NCBI GenBank assembly: GCA_902513935.1
Contig: CABXOR010000035.1
Span: forward strand, 1-20,193
From: an uncultured SAR324 cluster bacterium
GTDB taxonomy: Bacteria; SAR324; NAC60-12
Direction of reading: 5' to 3'
Length of the DNA stretch: 20,193 nt
The notes under the pieces are model-generated. The model was given only the letters and a program-made list of their open reading frames with translations. It searched no databases and was not told where the DNA came from. A program made the position numbers and the translations under genes. How positions within the stretch are numbered: position 1 is the stretch's first letter; each line of letters opens with the position of its first letter. This document shows, piece by piece, positions 1 to 7,669 of this stretch.

Positions 1-16
1 ATCAAAGAAGAATTCT

Positions 17-450
17 ATGAAACAAATTCAATTATCAGACAGACAAAGCAGTTTCATTTTCTACCTCGTCCATCAAGGCAAAGGACGCACTGAAGCAGCA
101 CGCCTTGCCGGCTTTGCTGCACCCAGGCAGAGTGCCTTTACTCTGACACAATCATCAAAATCATAGCCAAAATCCGGCAAGAGCGAAACAAAGTTTACCA
201 AACCGAACTTGCGTCTACGGCTGTTCAGACACTGAAAGAAGTAATGGAGGATTCTGATACACCAGCCAGTGCAAGGATAGCAGCTGCTAGAACGTCCCTG
301 GAGTTGGCTGGAGACATTGGAAAGCACTCACAATCTCAACATAACTATGAGCAAAACCTTGCTGAAATGACACCTGAGGAATTGTCAGCTATTATTGACA
401 AATGGGAAGGTGAAAGAGCAGCAATTGCCAAGGACATTACCCCTGTTTGA
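17..450 (+). pseudogene. Frameshifted phage small-terminase-like gene (prophage remnant)
   Basis: An ATG at 17 opens a frame whose product contains TEAARLAGFA, the style of N-terminal helix-turn-helix seen in phage small terminase subunits. That frame stops at 164-166. From about 142 the frame one register over continues the expected protein: a basic helix (IRQERNKVYQTELAS), then PASARIAAARTSLELAGD, and a C-terminal acidic segment ending at 448-450. The two halves join sensibly only if one or two bases were lost or gained around 126-142, so the gene is broken as written. Such proteins bind the packaging site of phage DNA. It abuts, tail to tail, an integrase that is also truncated, which suggests a decayed prophage with its centre deleted. 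The family assignment is by remembered pattern and is moderate; the frameshift is seen directly. Confidence 0.6.
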
Positions 451-999
451 TAAAGGGTTATGTACGTTAATCTCTGAAATAGGTCTTTCTCCAAAATCTG
501 GAAATACATAATATTCTAATGACCTGAGAACATCTTTGGTATGCTTCTCTGACCATTGAAGTGATATTCTTTTGTACCTTTCTTGAGCTACTTTTCTGAA
601 AGTAATTGTCTCTTTTTTTGTTTCTAACTTATCTTTATTTGCACGATCTAGACGGTCCTGTCTTTCCTTTCGCTTTTCATCAACAGGATTTATTCCATCT
701 TTTATTATTTTCTTTGCTTCGTATCTTTTTTCTCTGGCATCTTTTAATGAAACATCAGGCCAGACACCGAATGAAAAAATTTTCTGCTTACCATTAAACC
801 AGTATTGTAATTGCCAGTATTTAGAACCGTTATGGTATACCCTCAAGTACATGCCTTCACCATCTGTCAGCTTGTACTGTTTCTCCTTAGGTTTTACTTG
901 TTTGATTGATAGTTCAGTGAGTTGGTTTGTTGGCTTCACAGCAAATTGTTGGTATTCAAAGTGATGGTGGTATGTATATTTTCCACCAAAAAAAATCAT
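451..999 (-). pseudogene. Truncated tyrosine-recombinase integrase (DUF4102 type), catalytic domain missing
   Basis: The product begins at an ATG at 999. Residues about 28-108 carry the N-terminal arm-binding domain of P4/DUF4102-type phage integrases (IKQVKPKEKQYKLTDGEGMY, then WQLQYWFNGKQKIFSFGVWP and VSLKDARE). Residues about 130-178 match the start of the core-binding domain (ITFRKVAQE, SLEYYVFPDFGERPISEINV). Similarity ends near base 466. The remaining frame, down to a stop at 385-387, only reads the antisense of the neighbouring terminase remnant. Intact members are about 400 residues and carry a catalytic R-H-R-Y set, all of which is absent, so it cannot recombine DNA. The exact start is uncertain: a GTG 20 codons into the frame is an alternative. 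It is a relic of an element that once integrated here. Confidence 0.8.
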
Positions 1000-1025
1000 T
1001 TACCACCAATTTTACCTCCAAAAAA
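979..1025. repeat. Three near-repeats with TTTnCCnCCAA core, possible integrase arm sites
   Basis: Three close copies of a T-run followed by CCACCA, CCACCA and CCTCCA and then an A/T-run lie at about 979-995, 999-1013 and 1011-1025, straddling the start of the integrase remnant. Short repeats in this position commonly serve as arm-type binding sites for the integrase N-terminal domain. The function is inferred from position only. Confidence 0.35.
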
Positions 1026-1110
1026 CATAGGAAGCAAGAGGATAGTTTAGAATTTATTGGAGTATAATAATGAGTTTATGTTAGCTATAGCAAGGTATTA
1101 GGAGGATATT

Positions 1111-1230
1111 ATGGGGCAGTATGGTATAGTTTGGAATAGTGGTGTGGTGGAGGTGGCGTCCACCACTTGTGTTGATATAATTGAAGAAATTCTAATAGAT
1201 GTAATTTGTACCCCCATTTGTACCCCCTGA
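1111..1230 (+). CDS. Possible 39-residue small protein with a strong ribosome binding site
   Basis: An ATG at 1111 is preceded by AGGAGG at ideal spacing (7 bases), the strongest Shine-Dalgarno in this part of the window. The frame runs 39 codons to TGA at 1228-1230 and ends in the duplicated tetrapeptide ICTPICTP, which is encoded by a perfect 12-bp tandem repeat. The product is short and moderately hydrophobic, with no recognisable domain. It lies between prophage debris and the formamidase-side genes on the opposite strand. The hairpin at 1144-1166 falls inside it. It may instead be non-coding attachment-region DNA that happens to be open; only the ribosome binding site argues for translation. 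Confidence 0.3.
   Translation: MGQYGIVWNSGVVEVASTTCVDIIEEILIDVICTPICTP
1144..1166. repeat. 8-bp inverted repeat, 7-base loop
   Basis: GTGGTGGA at 1144-1151 is the exact reverse complement of TCCACCAC at 1159-1166. No T-run follows on either strand, so a terminator is unlikely. The arms share the CCACCA core with the repeats at 979-1025, so they could be further recombinase sites. Confidence 0.45.
1204..1227. repeat. Perfect 12-bp tandem repeat ATTTGTACCCCC x2
   Basis: Two identical 12-bp units sit head to tail at 1204-1215 and 1216-1227, just downstream (on the minus strand) of the last gene of the formamidase group and about 200 bases from the integrase start. TGTACCCC-type repeats near integrase genes are often arm-type binding sites. 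Here they also end the 39-codon ORF. Confidence 0.55.
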
Positions 1231-1270
1231 ACATCGGCTTAGGTGGGCTGATTTTCATGATGAAAGAATT

Positions 1271-1687
1271 TTATCCATAGTGCTCCATCAAATCTGAGAT
1301 GCGCTTCAAGAAAATAGCATGCTCACACGCCTCTTCTGAAGAGTAAACCTCCTCAAAAGTTTTTACTGGTTCACCACGCACACCAGAGGATATTCCAATC
1401 TTGTATTCTTCAAACATACGTAAACACACACTTACATACTTTCCAGCCATTGGATGTCGACGCATTTTGTCAAGTACGGTCCTAAGTTCATGACTATGCT
1501 CTACAGCAGGTCTACCATTTTTTGGGGGTGTCCCCACTGGGCTATTCCTATGTTCAGCGATTAGACGACGACGTGATTCATCATCGAACAATAGCGGCAT
1601 GACATAGGTTCTCGTCATAAAGTTATCTGTTTCACTATGAGCTGTATTCGACTTCACACCTTTAAGTTTACCTAAGTCTAACATCAT
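1271..1687 (-). CDS. N,N-dimethylformamidase small-subunit-like protein
   Basis: This 138-residue protein starts at 1687 behind GGAG. Its length is close to that of the small subunit of N,N-dimethylformamidase (about 132 residues). The arrangement resembles my memory of that subunit: a basic region with DDESRRRLIAEHR, then RRHPMAGKY, a FEEY segment, and a C-terminal helix EEACEHAIFLKRISDL corresponding to EEEAMHAVFLRRIEDV. In the known enzyme the small subunit packs on the large catalytic subunit and has no catalytic residues. The gene is 18 bp after the 122-residue gene and in the same transcription unit as the large subunit, but here the large subunit comes first. The assignment rests on remembered similarity plus context. 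No terminator is visible after it. Confidence 0.6.
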   Translation of the reverse strand: MMLDLGKLKGVKSNTAHSETDNFMTRTYVMPLLFDDESRRRLIAEHRNSPVGTPPKNGRPAVEHSHELRTVLDKMRRHPMAGKYVSVCLRMFEEYKIGISSGVRGEPVKTFEEVYSSEEACEHAIFLKRISDLMEHYG

Positions 1688-1705
1688 TCATTCTCCGTTT
1701 TTAAA

Positions 1706-2074
1706 TCAATTATTACGACATGGAACTGATTCTCCACGTTCCTCTTTTAATTTCATGGCTGCAATTTGTGCTTTTTCAGGTGTTTTAAAAAGTTTGTCTT
1801 CAAACAAAATGATAGGTTTCGCCCGGTCAGCATTTAACTGACCTACACACCACTCTTTGTCTGGCACTGTGCAAACTACAACATATGCTCCATCAATAGG
1901 ACCGTAGTGTCTGTTATTTAGTGTAAATAAACACTTCGCTAAATCATTTACTTTATCCTCATCAAGCGAACTAATTACCGACCTTTCTAACTCATTAAGG
2001 GGCTTAGTGCTTGTCCCAACAACAGATTTCCCAGTTGGCGGGTCCATCATTTCAAGGTGTTGATTATTTGCCAT
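1706..2074 (-). CDS. Second small-subunit-like protein of the formamidase group
   Basis: This 122-residue soluble protein starts at 2074, 26 bp after the large subunit, with only a weak upstream GAGA. I do not recognise it by itself, but its second half aligns without gaps to the 138-residue neighbour: residues around DGAYVVVCTVPDKEW and RAKPIILFED match GKYVSVCLRMFEEY and RGEPVKTFEE, with 11 identities in 32 positions (G, Y, V, V, C, E, G, R, P, F, E). Both then end in a short helix after an E-x-A pattern. It is therefore probably a diverged paralogue of the formamidase small subunit, possibly a regulatory or alternative partner. The N-terminal 40 residues are hydrophilic and probably flexible. 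Confidence 0.5.
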   Translation of the reverse strand: MANNQHLEMMDPPTGKSVVGTSTKPLNELERSVISSLDEDKVNDLAKCLFTLNNRHYGPIDGAYVVVCTVPDKEWCVGQLNADRAKPIILFEDKLFKTPEKAQIAAMKLKEERGESVPCRNN

Positions 2075-2100
2075 TTTAGTTATCTCTATTGAGAATATGA

Positions 2101-4473
2101 TTAAGGCAAAGGCCCCTCTTTCAGAAAGCCCCTAATTGCATTTTCTGTAATGCGTGATACATTGTTGTTGTAATTATTATGAGACAGACTGCCACACCAT
2201 GAAAGTGAACCCGGCGCAAACAGTGCACCATCATTTGGTGTTTTATAATAAATCATGTCAGCACGCACCATTGGATTTTCCGTTCCACCACCATGGTAGC
2301 CCCGAACGGAAAAGTGAATTTCTTCGTTCACTTGCAACATTAAATTCGTATGCCCTTCAGAATGAGCCAACAAATAGGCTTCATGTGGGGTGCCGAATTC
2401 TATGTCGTAGCGATCCAACTCAAGACCGGCAGCACCACCACCAACTAAACCGAAGTCGCCGATTCTTTCACCGTTGCCTATCCCGTCCATGATCCAAGCT
2501 GTTTCTGGCCGCTCACTGTCTTTGTCGCGTACATAATAAGAAGACACATCAAAACCATATGCTGTGAAAGTTAGCCCACAAAGCTTACTAGGAATGCGCC
2601 CTCTTGCGCGCCACATGCCACCATACTTGCCATCAAAAGCATTATTGTATTCACCTGGATTTGCGGTCCAAGCACGAGTGCCTGCTTCGCCTTTTCGTAC
2701 TTCAATAATATTTGAATTATCAGGATGATACTGACTGCACCAATAGAATCCGTTAGCACCCAGATAGATCCAACGACCGCCGTCTTGTTGGTACTGCTCA
2801 TACGCTGAAAACATTTTTTCGGAAGTATATTCAGGATGGCTGCCCGTTAGTACAGTTTGGTATTTATTCAGTAATCCCACACCTTCACGGTCCAAATCTT
2901 CGTCGGTATGGATATCGAATTCGAAGTTCTTTTCTTCCAACCAATCGACAAGGTGCAGATCACCGTTAAGCTGCCAAAGAGATGGGGACAACCAGTGGCG
3001 ATACTTAGGTCGCATGTTCAAAATCGGTCGTAAACGCGATGAGTAGCAAACACCACTGTCATCAGAGTGTAAAGAATAAGTTGATAGACCGTACTCTCTA
3101 TGCTCGTTTAGATACAAATCTGAAGCTGTCATCACTGGCACCTTTCCAGCCAACAACTCAGCAACCACACAGTTTGTCGCAAGGTTATCGTTGGAATAGG
3201 CTAAATAACTGTTAGTTGGCAAAATAAAGGCAAGCTTTGAAGTTGTTTTGCCTCTTGGTGGACGAACAACGAAGGGAATATAATCCTCTGTATCTGGTGA
3301 ATCTAATCCACCAATACGCAACCTTGCCGCATAAATTCCACTCTTTAAGTTTTCTGGGATAGTGTATTCAAAATCTACCTCCCATCGCGCGTCGTCAATA
3401 TCATCATCGTGAAAATGAATTGCCCCATACTCTTCTGGCTTATGATGATAAATAATTTCATCTCCAGTCCAGTTAAAGCCTGTCATTCCACGAACGGGCA
3501 TATTAATAATATAGCCATTGATCCTAGAGGTTGATGTGTCTACAATCAAGGTAGATGCAATATTATTGGTGATATTGGCATGAAAATCCCACGCTCCTAC
3601 GACATCATTACGCAACTCAGCAGGACAGCCTTGATAACCGCGAGCCAAGGCTTCAATTTCAGCTTTTGATAATGCACGACGCGATAATCTAGGGCGGTCA
3701 ATTTTGCCATTATAAGTACTTCGATTTTGCACTGGCAATTCAACTGGTTCCGGGGCTTCTTTGAAGTGGGCACCAAATACGCTACGACCAGATCTTTCTT
3801 TCCATGAACTTGCACCCATTAGGAATGGGGCATCGTTAATACCAGGTCGCATACTATTTATGGATTCTACAACAGCAGTCGTATCTTCGGCTGGATTCAA
3901 AAGTCCTATACCAAGGCCACCATTTGTTGATGTGACAACCGGTTCCTGATACAAGGTCACCCTGCCGGTACGGGCATCGTAACTGACTGCAGCCAGATAC
4001 CAGACTTTACGCAGAAGCTTCTTGTCACTGGACACTTTCGTCACCAAACCACGACCGTCTCCTATCTCAGCAGAAAGGCATCCGCTTTCATCAATAAATA
4101 ATCCAAAGCCGCTTTTGTTTTCTTCTACCCACTTGGTGAGAAGACCCTGTCGACCTTTCTCAGGAGTAGTAGGGAAGATATAGCATTGCAATGTGAAGCT
4201 CTCTACATTCAGGCGTTCATCCTGCGGAACGATGATATAAGAACCACCGTGAATACGTTGATTACGGCCAGGGTAGGCTTTGTTACAAGTCCCCCCGATT
4301 TCTTCTTCTTTATATCCAGGACCTTCAGGATTTGTGTCTCCGTGAATCAAACGCACTATCTGTGCATCATAGACTTCGTTTTCTTCTGAATTAACATAGA
4401 ATTTAATATCATCCCCTGGACAAACAGAGTATTTGTCGCTATAACCAGTAATTCTTAACATGTTATTCCTCAA
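2101..4473 (-). CDS. N,N-dimethylformamidase-like large (catalytic) subunit
   Basis: This 790-residue cytosolic protein (no signal peptide) starts at 4473 behind GAGG. Residues about 80-285 look like a LamG/concanavalin-type beta sandwich (ESFTLQCYIF, WYLAAVSYDARTGRVTLY, GKIDRPRLSRRALSKAEIEA). Residues about 300-780 match the dimethylformamidase beta-subunit domain: LAFILPTNSYLAYSND (414-429), STYSLHSDDSGV (464-475), RPILNMRPKY and LTGSHPEY (542-549). The characterised enzyme (about 762 residues) holds one ferric iron with two tyrosines and one glutamate. Candidates here are Tyr423 or Tyr426, Tyr466 and Glu548, whose spacing is close to the published one as I recall it. It would hydrolyse a formamide or other small amide to an acid and an amine; the true substrate cannot be read from the sequence. 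Two small-subunit-like genes follow directly. Confidence 0.85.
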   Translation of the reverse strand: MRNNMLRITGYSDKYSVCPGDDIKFYVNSEENEVYDAQIVRLIHGDTNPEGPGYKEEEIGGTCNKAYPGRNQRIHGGSYIIVPQDERLNVESFTLQCYIFPTTPEKGRQGLLTKWVEENKSGFGLFIDESGCLSAEIGDGRGLVTKVSSDKKLLRKVWYLAAVSYDARTGRVTLYQEPVVTSTNGGLGIGLLNPAEDTTAVVESINSMRPGINDAPFLMGASSWKERSGRSVFGAHFKEAPEPVELPVQNRSTYNGKIDRPRLSRRALSKAEIEALARGYQGCPAELRNDVVGAWDFHANITNNIASTLIVDTSTSRINGYIINMPVRGMTGFNWTGDEIIYHHKPEEYGAIHFHDDDIDDARWEVDFEYTIPENLKSGIYAARLRIGGLDSPDTEDYIPFVVRPPRGKTTSKLAFILPTNSYLAYSNDNLATNCVVAELLAGKVPVMTASDLYLNEHREYGLSTYSLHSDDSGVCYSSRLRPILNMRPKYRHWLSPSLWQLNGDLHLVDWLEEKNFEFDIHTDEDLDREGVGLLNKYQTVLTGSHPEYTSEKMFSAYEQYQQDGGRWIYLGANGFYWCSQYHPDNSNIIEVRKGEAGTRAWTANPGEYNNAFDGKYGGMWRARGRIPSKLCGLTFTAYGFDVSSYYVRDKDSERPETAWIMDGIGNGERIGDFGLVGGGAAGLELDRYDIEFGTPHEAYLLAHSEGHTNLMLQVNEEIHFSVRGYHGGGTENPMVRADMIYYKTPNDGALFAPGSLSWCGSLSHNNYNNNVSRITENAIRGFLKEGPLP

Positions 4474-4561
4474 ACTTTTATAGAAATTATAACTTTACAA
4501 ATATGAAAATCGAATAGCTTTTTCAATTCCATCTTTCGAAGCGCGGACACCCCTGAAGATG

Positions 4562-4578
4562 CTTTACCTCCGGTAAAG
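4562..4578. repeat. 7-bp hairpin between hydrolase and formamidase genes
   Basis: CTTTACC at 4562-4568 pairs with GGTAAAG at 4572-4578 around a 3-base loop. It lies in the 205-bp gap upstream of the large subunit. No T-run follows on the minus strand, so it is more likely an mRNA leader or processing structure than a terminator. Confidence 0.35.
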
Positions 4579-4678
4579 ACCTGGAATATTAATAATCAAC
4601 TGATACTTTCCAACATAATGCGTGTCTTTCCCGATTGAAAGCACACAGTAAATAGAGTAAGTACCGTACCAAACACCA

Positions 4679-5440
4679 CTAAACGATTTGCTTCGGTGCC
4701 TGCGGTACTTGTGACCAGAATTCCGGATCATGGCCGTAAAATATCCGTGCACCAGATTTTTGGAGCTTACGCAACATAAGCAAAGAGTTCAGCATTTCCG
4801 CACGATCATGAACCAGATGAGGCAAGTGCAAATTAGTCAACGTCTCTTTCAGATAACATGCATCAGCAGTGAGTATTACATCGCCGGAATCCAGCCCCAC
4901 TTTTAGCGACTGATGACCGGGTGTGTGACCGAATGTTGGAATTGTCATGATTCGTCCATCACCAAACATATCATGCACTCCGTCAACTTTCTGTATCAGA
5001 TGGCCCTGATCGTAATCCGCAGGCAAGTACCCGTTGGCTTGAATTAACTCCGGGATTTGTCCTGCTTCCCACTCACGTTTCTGAATGATGATTTTGGCAT
5101 TCGGTAACAGCTCATTCCCACCCGTATGATCAAAATGTAAATGTGAATTAACCAGAAAGTCAATCTTGTTAGCATCAACATCCAGTTGTTCGAGCCGAGA
5201 ACGTATGTCTTCTCCTGGACGAAAGTGGACGCTGAAAAGATCCGACAGGAATCCGATTCTTCCTGGAGCATCATGTTGGCACTGTAAGTGTAGTCCACTA
5301 TCAAATAAAACTCGCCCACGTGGGTGATCAATCAAATAAGCTGGCACTGGGAAACTAATTTTTCCAACTGTACCTGCCAGCATCATACTCAAATCAGATG
5401 TCAACCAACCACAGGTCATTGCATATATTTTCACTGTCAT
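4679..5440 (-). CDS. Metallo-beta-lactamase-fold hydrolase, N-acyl homoserine lactonase family
   Basis: This 253-residue protein starts at 5440 behind AAGG. It contains a complete dinuclear metal site: HLHFDH at 100-105, His172 in GHTPGH, Asp193 in ILTADACYL and His237 in FYGHD. Tyr196, three residues after the bridging aspartate, corresponds to the tyrosine conserved in AiiA-type lactonases (Asp191/Tyr194 there). Length and motif order fit the AiiA/AttM branch, which opens homoserine lactones or gamma-butyrolactone, rather than glyoxalase II or beta-lactamases. There is no signal peptide, so it should be cytoplasmic. It sits 105 bp after the flotillin gene and 205 bp before the formamidase-like subunit, so a metabolic substrate imported by the neighbouring transporter is as likely as a quorum signal. 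Confidence 0.85.
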   Translation of the reverse strand: MTVKIYAMTCGWLTSDLSMMLAGTVGKISFPVPAYLIDHPRGRVLFDSGLHLQCQHDAPGRIGFLSDLFSVHFRPGEDIRSRLEQLDVDANKIDFLVNSHLHFDHTGGNELLPNAKIIIQKREWEAGQIPELIQANGYLPADYDQGHLIQKVDGVHDMFGDGRIMTIPTFGHTPGHQSLKVGLDSGDVILTADACYLKETLTNLHLPHLVHDRAEMLNSLLMLRKLQKSGARIFYGHDPEFWSQVPQAPKQIV

Positions 5441-5545
5441 ATTGCCTTTTTTTTATCTTCTGCAATTGCCTACTGATTCGAGACAGCAAAAATTTCATTG
5501 TGCTTCCGTGTATTCTTGAATAATCCATATCGCCTCAGAGAATCA

Positions 5546-7627
5546 TCACTTTTTCTTCAAGCCAGTGGTGGCTTTACTTTTTCCACCTTTGGAACCATTT
5601 TCGACAGGAAACTCCTTGTCATCCTCTTTAAGAATATTGCTGATATTGCTTATTTCACCGGGCGACATTCCGATTTCTTGTAAAAGACTATCAACAAAAG
5701 GCACATGAGCCCGGTAACGCAGAGCTGAATTTACCACATTATCAGCGAGGTTTCCTCCTGAAACAGAGGCACTATCACTACTTGTTGGTGATCCAGACTC
5801 ACCGCTTCCGCCACTATCCCTGCCATTACCCCGTAAATGTCCGTCACTGAAACCTGGCAGTCCATTGACATCGAGAATCTTGATTGCGTCGATATTTTGC
5901 ATCGGTTTGACTGATTCACGTATAATTGAATCAAGATTACTCGCTAGCTGCATACGCAGAGCACTTCGACGGCTGGCGTCACTACGCATGTTTTCAGCCT
6001 CGTTAAGCAGTTGCTTACCAGCAGCATCAACTTCGTAACGTAACTTTGACGCCAAAGAAGTGTATTGCTCTGCCTGCTCCCGGTCCTGAGATGCTTCCTT
6101 TTCGGCGTTTGCCAGAACAGTAAGTTGAATTGCTTCTCGCTCTGCTTGCTGTGCTGCACTTATTAATTCAACTGTCTTCTTGCGTTCAGCAATTTCCACA
6201 TTGCGAGCCGAAATGACTTTTTCCTCTGCTTCGGCGGCTTTTGCACGAGCTAATTCTACTTCCACATCTGCATTTAAAACCAATTTATCTTTTTCTGTAA
6301 CAGCAAGCTCACGCTCACGCTCTTCAATCTCTAATTGCTTACGTTTTTCGATTTCGCGTACCATGGTTTTTTCTTCATTTTCAATACGCGTTGTTTCGAT
6401 ACTACGCTGCTGTTCTATTTTTAACTTTTTTACATTCTCCTCAGATATTAACTGTGCTTGCTCCGATTCGTAGTAACGCTCTGATTCTTCCTTCACTACA
6501 TTTGCCTTTTGCTTCGCTGACCGCACAGCGATTTCTTCTTGCTGTTGTAATCGAGCAAATTCGTTTTCTTTTTCGATATCCAACTTCTTGATTTCGGCTT
6601 CAAGATTCTTTTCCTTGATATCTATCTCAGTTTGTCTTTCAATATCATTTCGAAGTTTTTTCCGCTCTTCAATCTGAAGTGTTAACTCATGTTCTCGTAA
6701 TGAACGCTCAACTTCAATTGTGTCTTGTTGTTGGATACGGGCTTTTTCAACTTCCTCTGCAGACTGAATTCTTGCCTCTTCAGCTAAACGCTCCTGTTTT
6801 GCGGTCTCAACTGCCATTTCGGTGTGCTCTTTATCACGTTGTTTGGCAATTTCTCGCTCCTGTAATAACCTTGAGAATTCTTTCTCTTTGTCAATTTCAA
6901 GTGCACTTTGTTCACTTTCTAAATTTTTGGTTCGAATGCTTATGGCTGTGTCTTGCTCAATATCATTACGCCTTTTCTTGCCAGCCTCAATTAGCTCTGT
7001 TAACTGTGTAAGACCTTCGGCGTCAAATGCATTAGATGGGTCAAATACTTCTAAGCCAGCCTGATCTAAACCAGTTAGGGAAACAGCTTCAAGTTCAAGG
7101 CCCGTTGAACTCAGCGATTCTGTAGCTATTCCTTTAACTGCATTAATATATTCACCACGTTTTTCTTGGATCTCTTCCATAGACATTTGTGCCGCAACAA
7201 CACCTAATGCATCTACAAAACGACCCTGCACTAAATCTCTCAGACTCTCCGGTTCCATTGTTCTTTTACCTAATGTACCAGCTGCAATTGAAACTGCTTC
7301 CTTTGTTGGCGTAACACGCACATAAAATTCTGCAACTATTTCCACACGCATTCGATTTTTAGTAATAAATGATTTGTCGCCGCCACGCTTTACTTCAATT
7401 CGCAAAGTTCGCATACCAACGGTGGTAATATTATGAACGATAGGCAGCACGAACGCACCACCACTTAGAACAACCTTTTCACCACTAAGTCCAGTTCTTA
7501 CAAAGGAAACCTCTTTAGACGATCTGCGATATAGCCAATGCAGCAAATAAACTACAATAGCTATTGACAATGCTGCCAAGATAATAATTGCAATAATATC
7601 CGCACCTGTAATATCCGCAACTGTCAT
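5546..7627 (-). CDS. Flotillin/SPFH-domain membrane scaffold protein (YqiK-like)
   Basis: This 693-residue protein starts at 7627 behind AAGGAG. One N-terminal membrane segment (about 9-32) is followed by an SPFH/Band-7 domain (about 36-200), a long charged coiled coil (about 210-545), a Gly/Ser-rich linker (594-627) and a lysine-rich tail. Flotillins form oligomeric rings or microdomains in the inner membrane and organise other membrane proteins. The coiled coil holds an internal duplication: residues 217-261 (NDIEQDT, KNLESE, EKEFSRLLQEREIA) recur at 323-367 (NDIERQT, KNLEAE, ENEFARLQQQEEIA) with a constant offset of 106 residues. The gene starts 42 bp after the rhodopsin gene on the same strand, so the two are probably co-transcribed. 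Flotillin genes are often next to NfeD genes; none is present here. Confidence 0.9.
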   Translation of the reverse strand: MTVADITGADIIAIIILAALSIAIVVYLLHWLYRRSSKEVSFVRTGLSGEKVVLSGGAFVLPIVHNITTVGMRTLRIEVKRGGDKSFITKNRMRVEIVAEFYVRVTPTKEAVSIAAGTLGKRTMEPESLRDLVQGRFVDALGVVAAQMSMEEIQEKRGEYINAVKGIATESLSSTGLELEAVSLTGLDQAGLEVFDPSNAFDAEGLTQLTELIEAGKKRRNDIEQDTAISIRTKNLESEQSALEIDKEKEFSRLLQEREIAKQRDKEHTEMAVETAKQERLAEEARIQSAEEVEKARIQQQDTIEVERSLREHELTLQIEERKKLRNDIERQTEIDIKEKNLEAEIKKLDIEKENEFARLQQQEEIAVRSAKQKANVVKEESERYYESEQAQLISEENVKKLKIEQQRSIETTRIENEEKTMVREIEKRKQLEIEERERELAVTEKDKLVLNADVEVELARAKAAEAEEKVISARNVEIAERKKTVELISAAQQAEREAIQLTVLANAEKEASQDREQAEQYTSLASKLRYEVDAAGKQLLNEAENMRSDASRRSALRMQLASNLDSIIRESVKPMQNIDAIKILDVNGLPGFSDGHLRGNGRDSGGSGESGSPTSSDSASVSGGNLADNVVNSALRYRAHVPFVDSLLQEIGMSPGEISNISNILKEDDKEFPVENGSKGGKSKATTGLKKK

Positions 7628-7669
7628 AATTTTTCTCCTTGTATATTTTCTAGTTTGTTACTTTATTTT

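Noticed and set aside
73..327. 84-codon minus-strand frame
   Set aside because: It is antisense to the terminase-like remnant, with low-complexity, cysteine-rich content and no domain.
4562..4578. Hairpin as a rho-independent terminator
   Set aside because: No T-run follows on either strand.
4564..4752. 62-codon minus-strand frame after the hydrolase
   Set aside because: It overlaps the hydrolase C-terminus in another frame and resembles nothing.
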